Assembly (NCBI GenBank): GCA_002454815.1
Contig: DKJL01000006.1
Span: 438,843 to 502,842 of the forward strand
Source: Flavobacteriales bacterium UBA6693
GTDB taxonomy: Bacteria > Bacteroidota > Bacteroidia > Flavobacteriales > Weeksellaceae
Length of the DNA stretch: 64,000 nt
Reading direction: 5' to 3'
Shown: positions 33,834 to 42,293 of the stretch, in pieces
How positions within the stretch are numbered: position 1 is the first letter of the stretch
How the letters are laid out: the number at the start of each line of letters is the position of its first letter
The notes under the pieces: generated by a model
Told to the model about the DNA's origin: nothing
Database searches by the model: none
The model's input: only the letters and a program-made list of their open reading frames with translations
Program-made: the position numbers and the translations under genes

Positions 33834-34358
33834 TCAGGCTTCCTGTGGGCAGAAAAGTTTTTTAAGTTCGACAGAATCAGCGGCTTTCATGCGACCGGAC
33901 AAAATCAAGGACAGCTCCTTACGCCGTAAGGCAGCATCGAAACGCTGTTGCTCGACTTCAGTTTCGGGCTCCATGCGCGGGATCGGAATTGGCCGGTTAT
34001 ATTCATCAACGGCCACAAAGGTATAAATGCCTTCGTTAGTGTGAATTTTTTTTTGATTTATAGGGTCATCCAGCCACACATCAACGTAAACTTCCATCGA
34101 AGTTCCAAACGCGCGCGAAACTTTCGATTCCAAAACCACAATACCGCCTTCCGGAATTGGATGGCTGAAAGAAACATGATTCACAGAAGCCGTAACGACA
34201 CGCCGCTCACAATGTCTCGCTGCCGAGATCGACGCGCAACGGTCCATTTTGGCCAAAAGCTCGCCCCCGAAGAGGTTTCGCAGAGAATTGGTCTCATTCG
34301 GGAGCACGATGTTGGTCATTACCGTTAATGACTGCGACGCTTTTTTGATTTTTTCCAT
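33834..34358 (-). CDS. Acyl-CoA thioesterase (hotdog fold)
   Basis: 174 aa. NSLRNLFGGELLAKMDRCA is the hotdog active region (Asn and Asp conserved), followed by VTASVNHVSFSHPIPEGG. It hydrolyses acyl-CoA; chain length is not predictable. The start overlaps the HU-like gene's end by 34 nt; an internal Met (residue 14) would remove the overlap, but the first Met fits the usual family N-terminus. Confidence 0.9.
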   Translation of the reverse strand: MEKIKKASQSLTVMTNIVLPNETNSLRNLFGGELLAKMDRCASISAARHCERRVVTASVNHVSFSHPIPEGGIVVLESKVSRAFGTSMEVYVDVWLDDPINQKKIHTNEGIYTFVAVDEYNRPIPIPRMEPETEVEQQRFDAALRRKELSLILSGRMKAADSVELKKLFCPQEA

Positions 34359-35071
34359 TTGGGTTTAGAGTAAGTTTTCGAAGTTTTTGTTGCTGCCGGT
34401 ATCGCTGCATTCAACGAATCGTTGCGCAGACTGTCCGTTAAAAACAGTGCACGGTCTGTGGCAATTACCGGGTTGATTATTGAATCTGATTTCGCAACCG
34501 TACTTTCTTTTGGCAGTGGCTGAGATTCGAAGGAGGCTTTACCAAAAAGTAATTCGGGTTGCATTACGCCAAAATAGGCGATCGCTAAACCGATAATTAG
34601 GACGACTGCGGACCAGGTTAGTATAGATTTAAAACGATAAGGTTGCTTGTTTCCTTTCTTTACGGCGGAAAGATTTATCTCTTCCAAACCGAAAAAAGCA
34701 GGTGAAAGATTCCCTACGTTGGCTCCCTTGAAATGCAACTGGCTGTCGTGCATCGTAAAGGTGCCCAAATCTTCGATGCTGACCGTGTGGTTTTTTTCAA
34801 GCGCGGCATTCCAGTAATCAATCTGTTTGCGGATTTCCAGCTCAGCTTCAGCGGGTGTGATGGATCTTCGCTGCGCCAGATAAGCAGCGAAACTGTGCGC
34901 CGCGTGATCGTCTTCCGCATCGAAAACCAGTTCGGCGCCGGGCGGCAGAATGTTTTTTCCTTCACGGTCGAAGGTGGCATTGGTTAATTTGAGTGCGAAG
35001 GTACCGAAGCCGGGCAGCGTGACCCGCCCGTGTTTCTTTAAAAATTCCAGCACGAAAAATGAGAAATTCAT
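34325..35071 (-). CDS. HU-domain membrane protein (HU-CCDC81-like)
   Basis: 248 aa from ATG at 35071 (MNFSFFVLEF), chosen over 35107 because a promoter box ends 6 nt before it. The N-terminal region (1-115) has two HU-related halves: VLEFLKKHGRVTLPGFGTF and NHTVSIEDLGTFTMHD, as in HU-CCDC81 proteins. One helix spans about 150-170. The C-terminal part has a basic tail (KPKWKKSKKRRSH). It may bind DNA or protein at the membrane; function unknown. Confidence 0.82.
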   Translation of the reverse strand: MNFSFFVLEFLKKHGRVTLPGFGTFALKLTNATFDREGKNILPPGAELVFDAEDDHAAHSFAAYLAQRRSITPAEAELEIRKQIDYWNAALEKNHTVSIEDLGTFTMHDSQLHFKGANVGNLSPAFFGLEEINLSAVKKGNKQPYRFKSILTWSAVVLIIGLAIAYFGVMQPELLFGKASFESQPLPKESTVAKSDSIINPVIATDRALFLTDSLRNDSLNAAIPAATKTSKTYSKPKWKKSKKRRSH

Positions 35072-35077
35072 ATTCGG

Positions 35078-35085
35078 CAAATTTA
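35078..35085 (-). promoter_or_regulatory. -7 promoter element of the HU-like operon
   Basis: Minus-strand TAAATTTG ends 6 nt before the ATG at 35071; leaderless transcript likely. It sets the start. Confidence 0.5.
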
Positions 35086-35111
35086 TGGTTTTTGCGCCAC
35101 TTACCACAAAT

Positions 35112-35140
35112 AAAAAGACTGCCGGATACAGCAGTCTTTT
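35112..35140 (-). terminator. Rho-independent terminator of the TPP-regulated TonB receptor gene
   Basis: AAAAGACTGC (35113-35122) / GCAGTCTTTT (35131-35140), perfect 10-bp stem, 8-nt loop; T-run on the minus strand. Confidence 0.9.
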
Positions 35141-35177
35141 GAGGTTACATTAAATGCGTTAACCTTTTTGTTCATTT

Positions 35178-37295
35178 TTATTTAAGTTTAACACTGATCC
35201 CAAACAGAAAATTGGTGCCGGCCTGCGCGAAGTAAAAGGGATTTCGTTCGTCAACAAAACCGTTGTTCGTATATTTTTTATTAAAAATATTATTGACTAA
35301 TAATTTAAAATCAACGTTAGTTCTATTTAGATTTAAAGTATATTTTGCATTAAAATCAGTTAGAAAATAATCTTTCAGTTTTAAATTTTCGCTGTTGGTA
35401 TTGTCCAGGTATTGACTTCCAACGTATTGGTTTTGAAGACCTAAACTAAAATGATCTGTTGGTGAATAATTCAAAAAAATATTACCTATAAAATTAGGGG
35501 AGAAGGAGATTGCCGTATTTCCCAAGTTTTCGTAACCGCTTTCCGTTTCATTATTAAAGTCTTTATTTTCATTTTTACTTACCGTAAAATTTCCTGAGAT
35601 ATTCCATTGGTCAGAAAGTTTTGCCAGCGCGCCCACTTCCATTCCCACGCGGTAACTTTTGCCTGAATTAACCCGTATGAATTCACCAATGTCGTTGATT
35701 TGGCCATTTAAAACCAATTGATTGACGTAATTCATGTAATACAAATTCGTGGTAAGAGAAATAGGTCCGAAAGATTTTTCTAAACCCGCTTCGAAATCGT
35801 GCAGCTTTTCCGGCTGAATTTCCGGATTTGCAAAAATATCGTCGCGATTAGGTTCGCGGTGCGCATGCGCGTAGGAAAAGAACAGTTTGCCGGAATTTAT
35901 CTTATAATTAAATCCGACTTTGGGATTGAAAAACAACCAACTTTTATCCAGTTCTACACCTTCATCGTCGCCCTGCTGAAGAATTTCGGTATTGTAATTA
36001 ATGTTTCTCAGCTGAGTGTCCGCAAAAAATTCAAATTGATTGACTTTAATAATCGCTTTTGCAAAACCGGAAAATTCGGTTTTCGTACCGTTATTTCGGT
36101 AATATTCATGTTCTGAAATTTCGGGGAAATAGACGCCGGTTACATTGCCGAAATGTTTTCCAAAATACCTGTTGGCAACCAGCCCGAAATTTAAATCCAG
36201 GTTTTCAAATTTTCCATAGAGCGTAGAAACGCCGCCGTAAAAATCATTGTCTAACCACTTTTTTCGGATGAAATCGGTTCTTTTAAGTTCTTGATTATCA
36301 ACAATTAAAGTTGGTAAATTATATTTCGAAAACTTAGCGTCCTGTTTGTAATTTTCGTAGAATCCTTTTCCTTTAGTATAATGAAAGGTAGTTTCTAAAT
36401 CCCAGTTATTATTAAGATTTTGTTGCCAAAGCAGCTGGTAATGATTCTGCCGGTAATTATCGGTTTCGTTGTCATAAAAGTCTACGATGTTTTCCCAGTT
36501 TACATCATAAATGGCCCCAGAATAATTGAACTTTGGATTCGTTTCCCACGTTTTACGGTCCACCGCGCTCCAGGCCTGATACGTTTTTTCTTTACCGCCG
36601 AAAGCCATCAGTCTGATCTTTGTTTTATTTTCTTGAAACAAAGCAGAAAAATTATAAGAATTTAAATCAGAAAAAGCTCGGTCGATATAACCGTCAGAAT
36701 GAATTCTGGTATATCTTCCCATTAAAGAAAGTCGGTCTTTCCAAAATTTTCCGCTGCCGATTTCCGCCGAATATTTGTACGTATTGAAAGATCCATAAGA
36801 ATCGTCAGATTTCACATAAAAAGTTTCTTCGGGATTTTTGGTTAATACATTTACACTTGCCCCAAAAGCAGAAACTCCATTCGACGAAGTGCCCACGCCA
36901 CGCTGGATAACGATCTGTGACGCCGAACTCGTCAGATCACCGACGTTAACGAAAAAAGTTCCCTGAGATTCCGAGTCGTTATAAGGAACGCCGTTCAGCA
37001 TTACGTTGATTGCGGTACCGCCTACGCCACGAATGCGGAACCCGGTATAACCCACGCCATTTCCGGCATCGGAAGTGGAAATTACAGACATCTGGTTCTT
37101 CAGTAAAATCGGCAGATCCTGACCCAGGTTTTTTTGACCTAAGTCTTTTTCAACGTTGATGATCTCCTTGGTAACGGGAAGTCGTTTTAGAAAATTGATG
37201 CTTTCAATTTCGCTCGTTTGTAGAGAATCCTGCACGGTGTTTTGTGCAAAGTAGAGTGGACCTGCGAGAAGTCCTAAAAAAATAAATCCTTTCAT
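35178..37295 (-). CDS. TonB-dependent outer membrane receptor, probably for thiamin or a precursor
   Basis: 705 aa from ATG at 37295 (MKGFIFLGLLAG), which gives a clean signal peptide; an earlier in-frame start adds 18 residues without such a signal. Plug domain about 45-160 (GFRIRGVGGTAINVMLNGVPYNDSES in two parts, VIQRGVGTSSNG), then a 22-strand barrel ending in GISVKLK. No SusD partner. A TPP riboswitch precedes the gene, so the cargo is probably thiamin or a related compound; TPP-controlled TonB receptors are known in Bacteroidota. A strong terminator follows. Confidence 0.92.
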   Translation of the reverse strand: MKGFIFLGLLAGPLYFAQNTVQDSLQTSEIESINFLKRLPVTKEIINVEKDLGQKNLGQDLPILLKNQMSVISTSDAGNGVGYTGFRIRGVGGTAINVMLNGVPYNDSESQGTFFVNVGDLTSSASQIVIQRGVGTSSNGVSAFGASVNVLTKNPEETFYVKSDDSYGSFNTYKYSAEIGSGKFWKDRLSLMGRYTRIHSDGYIDRAFSDLNSYNFSALFQENKTKIRLMAFGGKEKTYQAWSAVDRKTWETNPKFNYSGAIYDVNWENIVDFYDNETDNYRQNHYQLLWQQNLNNNWDLETTFHYTKGKGFYENYKQDAKFSKYNLPTLIVDNQELKRTDFIRKKWLDNDFYGGVSTLYGKFENLDLNFGLVANRYFGKHFGNVTGVYFPEISEHEYYRNNGTKTEFSGFAKAIIKVNQFEFFADTQLRNINYNTEILQQGDDEGVELDKSWLFFNPKVGFNYKINSGKLFFSYAHAHREPNRDDIFANPEIQPEKLHDFEAGLEKSFGPISLTTNLYYMNYVNQLVLNGQINDIGEFIRVNSGKSYRVGMEVGALAKLSDQWNISGNFTVSKNENKDFNNETESGYENLGNTAISFSPNFIGNIFLNYSPTDHFSLGLQNQYVGSQYLDNTNSENLKLKDYFLTDFNAKYTLNLNRTNVDFKLLVNNIFNKKYTNNGFVDERNPFYFAQAGTNFLFGISVKLK

Positions 37296-37319
37296 TCTTT
37301 TAATTTTTAAGATTAATTG

Positions 37320-37331
37320 AATAAAAGGGGT
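37320..37331 (-). promoter_or_regulatory. Candidate switching segment of the TPP riboswitch
   Basis: The minus strand carries ACCCCTTTTATT 25 nt before the ATG, complementary to the 5' side of the aptamer (AATAAAGGGGT, 37443-37453) apart from one extra T. The two segments could pair in the absence of TPP and compete with the aptamer. Confidence 0.35.
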
Positions 37332-37384
37332 TTCGAGTGTGTTATACAATTCCGATCACCGCGGCCGCCGGCTTATTCGGATGG

Positions 37385-37450
37385 TCCCTAAACAGCATTA
37401 CCTGTTCCAGGTTCGTTGGGTATAATCTCAGCTTTTTACAGCACCCCTTT
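37385..37450 (-). ncRNA. TPP riboswitch (THI element)
   Basis: Read on the minus strand the conserved blocks occur in order: GGGGTGC, GCTGAGAT, ACCC, GAACCTG, CAGGTAATGC and AGGGA. This order and spacing is specific for the thiamin pyrophosphate aptamer. It lies about 90 nt upstream of the TonB receptor ATG, after a perfect promoter box at 37470-37477. The intervening leader is GC-rich at 37352-37380 and may fold. Confidence 0.95.
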
Positions 37451-37469
37451 ATTTCTGCGGGCAAAACTA

Positions 37470-37477
37470 CAAAAATA
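37470..37477 (-). promoter_or_regulatory. -7 promoter element of the TPP riboswitch transcript
   Basis: Minus-strand TATTTTTG, perfect TAnnTTTG, just after the stop of the upstream WG-repeat gene and about 20 nt before the aptamer. Confidence 0.55.
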
Positions 37478-37481
37478 ATTT

Positions 37482-38243
37482 TCAATATTCGTTGCCGTCG
37501 CGGTCTACAAAAAAATAATTCTTACCATCGTAAGTTGCTTCGAAAAGATGCGCAAGTTTCCAGCTGTAATTGCGCTTGATGTCGCTGTATACGAACGGCA
37601 GCACAATATTATTCTGTACATCAATAATACCAAAACGGTTGTTGCGCGCCGCCACAATAAGCGGGTTTGTCACATCATTTCCTTCCAGAATATGGAGGTA
37701 GTCGTACTGCGGATAAATCGTAAACTGACGGTAATCCGAAGAATTTTCAAACTTGGCCGGTTCGATAATACCATAAGAATTTCCGAAACGGTACGCCTCG
37801 AACTGCTGCGGAACATACGGCAGATTGCAACGGCCGAGCTCTTCTTTTTTGAAGCGGTAGACGCGTTTTCCGGCACGGTCGATGCGGTAGTTATTTCCGT
37901 GATAGCTGACGGAGGCATAATCGGCGCTGCCATATTTACGGACGGACATTTTGGGTGAATTCAGCAATGTACAGTCTTCCGTATAAAAGCCAACATTGTT
38001 GTAAGCGTGGGAGATAATTACTTTACGCTCGCGGTCGATAAACCCGTATTTATCGCCGGTTTTATGGGGAATTAATTCCGGGATACTCCACTCTTTCTGG
38101 TTTTGTACATTTTTTTTCGCCGCCGAATCCGGGGCCGGTTCAGCGTTCGAAAAAGACTGTTTCTGCGCGGCGAAACAGTTCGAAAAAAACAGTGCCGAAA
38201 GTAAAAGTAGCATTTTCACGGGCTGCGTCTTGCAAATATCCAT
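37482..38243 (-). CDS. WG-repeat protein, exported
   Basis: 253 aa. N-terminal hydrophobic signal (about 11-25, LLLLSALFFSNCFA). Repeats of WG type are visible: GDKYGFIDRERKVIISHAY, then GNSYGIIEPAKF, NRFGIIDVQNNIVLPFVY and KNYFFVDRDGNEY. Such repeats form a beta structure of unknown role in Bacteroidota. ATG at 38243 overlaps the DUF2752 gene end by 28 nt; an alternative ATG at 38213 removes the overlap but leaves a signal without basic residues. Confidence 0.8.
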   Translation of the reverse strand: MDICKTQPVKMLLLLSALFFSNCFAAQKQSFSNAEPAPDSAAKKNVQNQKEWSIPELIPHKTGDKYGFIDRERKVIISHAYNNVGFYTEDCTLLNSPKMSVRKYGSADYASVSYHGNNYRIDRAGKRVYRFKKEELGRCNLPYVPQQFEAYRFGNSYGIIEPAKFENSSDYRQFTIYPQYDYLHILEGNDVTNPLIVAARNNRFGIIDVQNNIVLPFVYSDIKRNYSWKLAHLFEATYDGKNYFFVDRDGNEY

Positions 38244-38650
38244 CCAAAAGCGTTTTTACAGATTACGAAGTATACCAAATAAAAGCACGCCAACAATTGC
38301 TGAAAGCCAAAACCATTTTGAAAATATTCTTTTGCCAAACTTTGAGAATTTTCCTGAGGTTTCTTTAAATTTAAAAAAAAAAATAAAAGACCAGCCGGCA
38401 AACCCAAAACAAAAAGCGGATTGTAAGAAAATGCGGCGGCAAAATTTAAATGGAGAATTTCATGCAGCGCTCGCTGACTGCCGCAACCCGGACATTGCAG
38501 TCCTGTGAATGTCTGTAACGGACACGCTATGAAATACTGCGTCGAGTGTGGCAAATAATAAAAAACCAATATTCCCAACAGTATAAAAACAATACCGGCG
38601 TATAAATAAATAGGAGGTTTGGTAACAGATACTGTTTTACTATTGCTCAT
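38216..38650 (-). CDS. DUF2752 membrane protein
   Basis: 144 aa from ATG at 38650. Three or so membrane helices (about 13-32, 68-90, 115-140). The DUF2752 motif CPLQTFTGLQCPGCGSQRA is complete, including the paired cysteines, then LHEILHLNF. Role unknown. It is coupled to the WG-repeat gene (overlap or 2-nt gap). Confidence 0.88.
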   Translation of the reverse strand: MSNSKTVSVTKPPIYLYAGIVFILLGILVFYYLPHSTQYFIACPLQTFTGLQCPGCGSQRALHEILHLNFAAAFSYNPLFVLGLPAGLLFFFLNLKKPQENSQSLAKEYFQNGFGFQQLLACFYLVYFVICKNAFGWIFARRSP

Positions 38651-38753
38651 AAAAACACAATATTCACGGATTATGATGATACAGAACGACGGCAACACCT
38701 GAATTTATAAAGATTCTAAATGACAGGAGCGCAGCCGAAAGTAAAAAAATTCG

Positions 38754-38761
38754 TATTTTTG
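38754..38761 (+). promoter_or_regulatory. -7 promoter element of aconitase
   Basis: TATTTTTG, perfect TAnnTTTG, 34 nt before the ATG at 38796. Confidence 0.5.
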
Positions 38762-38795
38762 ATTTTCTTAACGTTGATAAATAAAATATAAAGAT

Positions 38796-41072
38796 ATGAC
38801 TTTCGACATTGATATGATTAAGAAAGTGTACGCACGCTATCCGGCCAGGATCGAAGCAGCCCGTGCGGCTGTGGGAAAACCGCTGACACTTGCAGAAAAA
38901 ATACTCTACACTCACCTTTGGACAGGTGAAGCTCAGCAATCCTTCGAGCGCGGTAATTCTTATGTGGATTTCGCTCCGGATCGTGTTGCTATGCAGGATG
39001 CTACGGCGCAGATGGCACTTTTGCAGTTTATGCAGGCCGGGAAACCAAAAGTAGCAGTGCCTTCTACGGCGCACGCAGATCACCTGATCCAGGCGAAAGT
39101 GGGCGCAGAAAGAGATTTGCAGGAATCATTAAATAAAAACTCGGAAGTTTTTAATTTCTTAAGTTCTGTTTGCGATAAATACGGCATCGGTTTCTGGAAA
39201 CCGGGAGCCGGAATTATTCACCAGGTAGTGCTGGAAAATTATGCCTTCCCGGGCGGAATGATGATTGGTACCGATTCTCACACCGTGAATGCAGGAGGTT
39301 TAGGAATGGTTGCCATCGGTGTTGGTGGAGCAGATGCCGTAGACGTAATGGCCGGAATGCCCTGGGAGCTGAAAATGCCGAAACTGATCGGAATTAAACT
39401 CACCGGAAGATTGAACGGCTGGACGGCAGCAAAAGATATTATTCTGAAGGTGGCCGGAATCCTTACTGTAAAAGGTGGTACCGGTTGTATCGTAGAATAT
39501 TTCGGTGATGGTGCGCAGTCGCTTTCTGCTACCGGAAAAGGTACCATTTGTAACATGGGCGCAGAAATCGGAGCGACCACTTCAACATTTGGCTACGACG
39601 ATTCAATGCGTCGTTATCTAAGCGCCACTGGTCGTCAGGATGTAGTGGATGCAGCAGATCAAATTGCAGAACACCTTACGGGCGACCCGGAAGTTTATGA
39701 AAATCCGGAACAGTATTTTGATCAGGTGATTGAAATTAATCTGGATGTACTATCACCCCATTTAAACGGGCCTTTCACACCGGATTTAGCAACGCCTGTG
39801 GCGGATTTCCACGAGAAAGCAGTTGCAAATGGCTGGCCTATCGAAGTAGAGTGGGCGCTCATCGGATCGTGTACCAACTCTTCTTATGAAGATTTATCGC
39901 GCGCGGCTTCCATTGTAGAAGATGCTTTTGCGAAAGGAGTACGGCCAAAAGCGATTTTGGGTGTAAATCCTGGTTCGGAGCAGGTGAAGTTTACCGCCGA
40001 ACGCGACGGCTTCCTGGATTCTTTCAGGAAATTCGAAAATGCCAGAATCTTTACCAACGCCTGCGGACCGTGCATCGGACAGTGGGACAGAGAAGGCGCT
40101 GAAAAGGGCGAGAAAAACTCTATTATTCACTCCTTCAACAGAAACTTCGCAAAAAGAGCAGATGGTAATCCCAATACGCACGCCTTTGTAGCTTCGCCGG
40201 AAATGGTGGCTGCGGTAGCGATTGCTGGGAGATTAGATTTTAACCCAATTACAGATACTTTAACCAACGAAGCCGGCGAGCAAATCAAACTCAACGAGCC
40301 AAGCGGTTTTGAACTTCCGGCACGTGGTTTTGCTGTGGATGATAACGGATATCAGGCGCCTTCGCACGACGGTTCTACGGTACAGGTGGCGGTAGATCCT
40401 GCTTCCGACCGGTTACAGCTTCTTGAGCCTTTTGATGCTTGGGACGGACAGAACATCAGCGGCGCGAAAGTGCTGATCAAAGCTTTCGGTAAATGTACCA
40501 CCGACCACATTTCGATGGCCGGGCCGTGGTTGAAATACCGTGGGCATTTGGATAATATTTCTAATAATATGCTCATCGGCGCAATCAATGCTTATAACAT
40601 GGAAACCAATACCGTGAAAAATGTAATGACCGGCGAATACGGCGAAGTTCCTGCAGTTGCGAGAGCTTACAAAGCAGCGGGGATCCCGACAATCGTAGTA
40701 GGAGACCAAAATTATGGTGAAGGTTCTTCGCGTGAACACGCAGCCATGGAGCCAAGACATCTTGGTGTAAAAGCAGTTTTGGTAAAATCTTTCGCCCGTA
40801 TCCACGAAACCAACCTGAAAAAGCAGGGAATGTTGGGAATTACTTTTGCCAATGAAGAAGATTACGACAAATTCCAGGAAGATGATACCGTGAATTTCCT
40901 TGATCTGGATCAGTTTGCCCCGGGAAAACAACTTACACTGGAAGTTGTACACGCGGACGGAACTAAAGATATCATCTTGACCAACCATACTTATAACGCG
41001 CAGCAAATCGCTTGGTTCAAAGCAGGCTCTGCCCTGAACCTGATTGCAGCTGAAGCGGCAAGAAATGCATAG
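38796..41072 (+). CDS. Aconitate hydratase (mitochondrial-type aconitase)
   Basis: 758 aa. Interconverts citrate and isocitrate in the TCA cycle. 4Fe-4S ligands: Cys in GSCTNSSYED and the pair in NACGPCIGQW. The substrate region GTDSHTVNAGGLGM and the C-terminal catalytic Ser in YGEGSSREHAA are present. Length matches the mitochondrial-like AcnA class rather than AcnB. The gene stands alone between a perfect promoter box and a strong terminator. Gene symbol left open because acnA/acn usage varies. Confidence 0.97.
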   Translation: MTFDIDMIKKVYARYPARIEAARAAVGKPLTLAEKILYTHLWTGEAQQSFERGNSYVDFAPDRVAMQDATAQMALLQFMQAGKPKVAVPSTAHADHLIQAKVGAERDLQESLNKNSEVFNFLSSVCDKYGIGFWKPGAGIIHQVVLENYAFPGGMMIGTDSHTVNAGGLGMVAIGVGGADAVDVMAGMPWELKMPKLIGIKLTGRLNGWTAAKDIILKVAGILTVKGGTGCIVEYFGDGAQSLSATGKGTICNMGAEIGATTSTFGYDDSMRRYLSATGRQDVVDAADQIAEHLTGDPEVYENPEQYFDQVIEINLDVLSPHLNGPFTPDLATPVADFHEKAVANGWPIEVEWALIGSCTNSSYEDLSRAASIVEDAFAKGVRPKAILGVNPGSEQVKFTAERDGFLDSFRKFENARIFTNACGPCIGQWDREGAEKGEKNSIIHSFNRNFAKRADGNPNTHAFVASPEMVAAVAIAGRLDFNPITDTLTNEAGEQIKLNEPSGFELPARGFAVDDNGYQAPSHDGSTVQVAVDPASDRLQLLEPFDAWDGQNISGAKVLIKAFGKCTTDHISMAGPWLKYRGHLDNISNNMLIGAINAYNMETNTVKNVMTGEYGEVPAVARAYKAAGIPTIVVGDQNYGEGSSREHAAMEPRHLGVKAVLVKSFARIHETNLKKQGMLGITFANEEDYDKFQEDDTVNFLDLDQFAPGKQLTLEVVHADGTKDIILTNHTYNAQQIAWFKAGSALNLIAAEAARNA

Positions 41073-41089
41073 AATGCCTTAATTGAAAC

Positions 41090-41121
41090 AAAGCCGCTCA
41101 AGAAATTGAGCGGCTTTTTTT
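41090..41121 (+). terminator. Rho-independent terminator of aconitase
   Basis: AAAGCCGCTCAA (41090-41101) / TTGAGCGGCTTT (41106-41117), perfect 12-bp stem with GAAA tetraloop, then T-run. Confidence 0.95.
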
Positions 41122-41230
41122 ATCGCTGCAGTTATAAGTTTTGTGAAACGAACTGCCGCTACTTTTCACGAAAACAAAGTGACGTAGTTTGTCTCAGTGG
41201 TTTTCTATCTTTACCTAAACTAAAACTCAA

Positions 41231-42154
41231 ATGGCGAAAAAAGAACAAATGTTGAGACTGAAATTAATCGAACAGTTTCTGCGCCGCCGTCGGCACAACG
41301 GCGCATCTTACGAAGAAATCAGAGATTATCTGGCGCGAAAATATCAGGAAAAAGACATCGTAGAAGAAAAACTGAAATTTACCAAACGTACATTTCTCCG
41401 CGACAAAGAAACCCTCATGGAAATATTTGGTGTCGAGATCTCGTATCGCCGCGCAACAAATACTTATGTGATTGACGCTGACGAAACTGATGTGGCAAAT
41501 GAAAATGTTTTTGATAATCTGCTTTTGGTAGAAGCGTACCGCGAGGTGAAAGGACGAAAGGACGTAATGATTTTCGAGCAGCGTGTGCCGCGCGGACTTC
41601 AGTGGCTGCACGGCCTGCTGCACGCAATTACCAACCAAAAAATTATCACGCTGGATTATACCAAATTTTACGACGGCATCACCAGCCGGAAAGTGCTGGA
41701 GCCTTATGCATTAAAAGAATTCCGAAATCGGTGGTATCTGCTGGCAAACGAGCGGCGTGGCCAAGCATTTCAGTTAAAAATATTTGGGCTGGACCGCATC
41801 TCGGAGCTGGATATTTCTTCCTCTTCTTTTAAGACGGTAAGGGTCGATATCAGCGACTTTTTCCGGAATTCTTTCGGCATTATTTCTACCGACTGCGAAG
41901 AGCCGGAAGACATCATTCTTTCATTTGATGCCGAGCAGGGAAAATACATCAAAACGCTTCCGCTGCACCACTCGCAGGAAATTGTCCGCGATGACGAGCA
42001 CGAATTCTGTGTGAAACTGTCGCTGGTTCCCACCTACGATTTCGAGCGCGAACTTCTTTCGCACGGAAGCCGGGTGCGCGTCATCCAGCCTGTAAGTTTG
42101 CAGGAACGTTTAAAAACAGAAATGGCGCAGATGCTGAATTTTTACACTGGCTAG
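41231..42154 (+). CDS. WYL-domain transcriptional regulator
   Basis: 307 aa. N-terminal winged-helix-like part (about 1-80; EEIRDYLARKYQEKDIVEEK) and a WYL domain (about 130-210) with ITLDYTKFYDG, RNRWYLLANERRGQ and LDRISEL; C-terminal WCX-like segment to the end. The WYL part binds nucleic acid or small ligands. Target unknown; the neighbour downstream is a TonB protein. A near-match box TATCTTTA lies around 41204-41211. Confidence 0.88.
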   Translation: MAKKEQMLRLKLIEQFLRRRRHNGASYEEIRDYLARKYQEKDIVEEKLKFTKRTFLRDKETLMEIFGVEISYRRATNTYVIDADETDVANENVFDNLLLVEAYREVKGRKDVMIFEQRVPRGLQWLHGLLHAITNQKIITLDYTKFYDGITSRKVLEPYALKEFRNRWYLLANERRGQAFQLKIFGLDRISELDISSSSFKTVRVDISDFFRNSFGIISTDCEEPEDIILSFDAEQGKYIKTLPLHHSQEIVRDDEHEFCVKLSLVPTYDFERELLSHGSRVRVIQPVSLQERLKTEMAQMLNFYTG

Positions 42155-42160
42155 AGATAA

Positions 42161-42210
42161 ATAGTTGTCGGCATGCACGTTAATCGCCGACGAAGCGTAC
42201 GGTCAACTAT
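42161..42210. repeat. Nested inverted repeat between the WYL and TonB genes
   Basis: Outer arms ATAGTTG (42161-42167) / CAACTAT (42204-42210) and inner arms TCGGC (42168-42172) / GCCGA (42186-42190). No T-run follows, so it is not a typical terminator. Nothing else stands out in the 139-bp gap. Confidence 0.4.
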
Positions 42211-42293
42211 GTATTAAAATCAAAAGTGGCTTGAACTCACTATTATTGTAACAAACAAGAGTAAATGATGTCTAATTGAGCACAATTTAAATT

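Noticed and set aside
37360..37367. GCGGCCGC palindrome upstream of the TonB receptor
   Set aside because: An 8-bp NotI-type site in a GC-rich leader; probably part of local RNA folding and not a separate operator.
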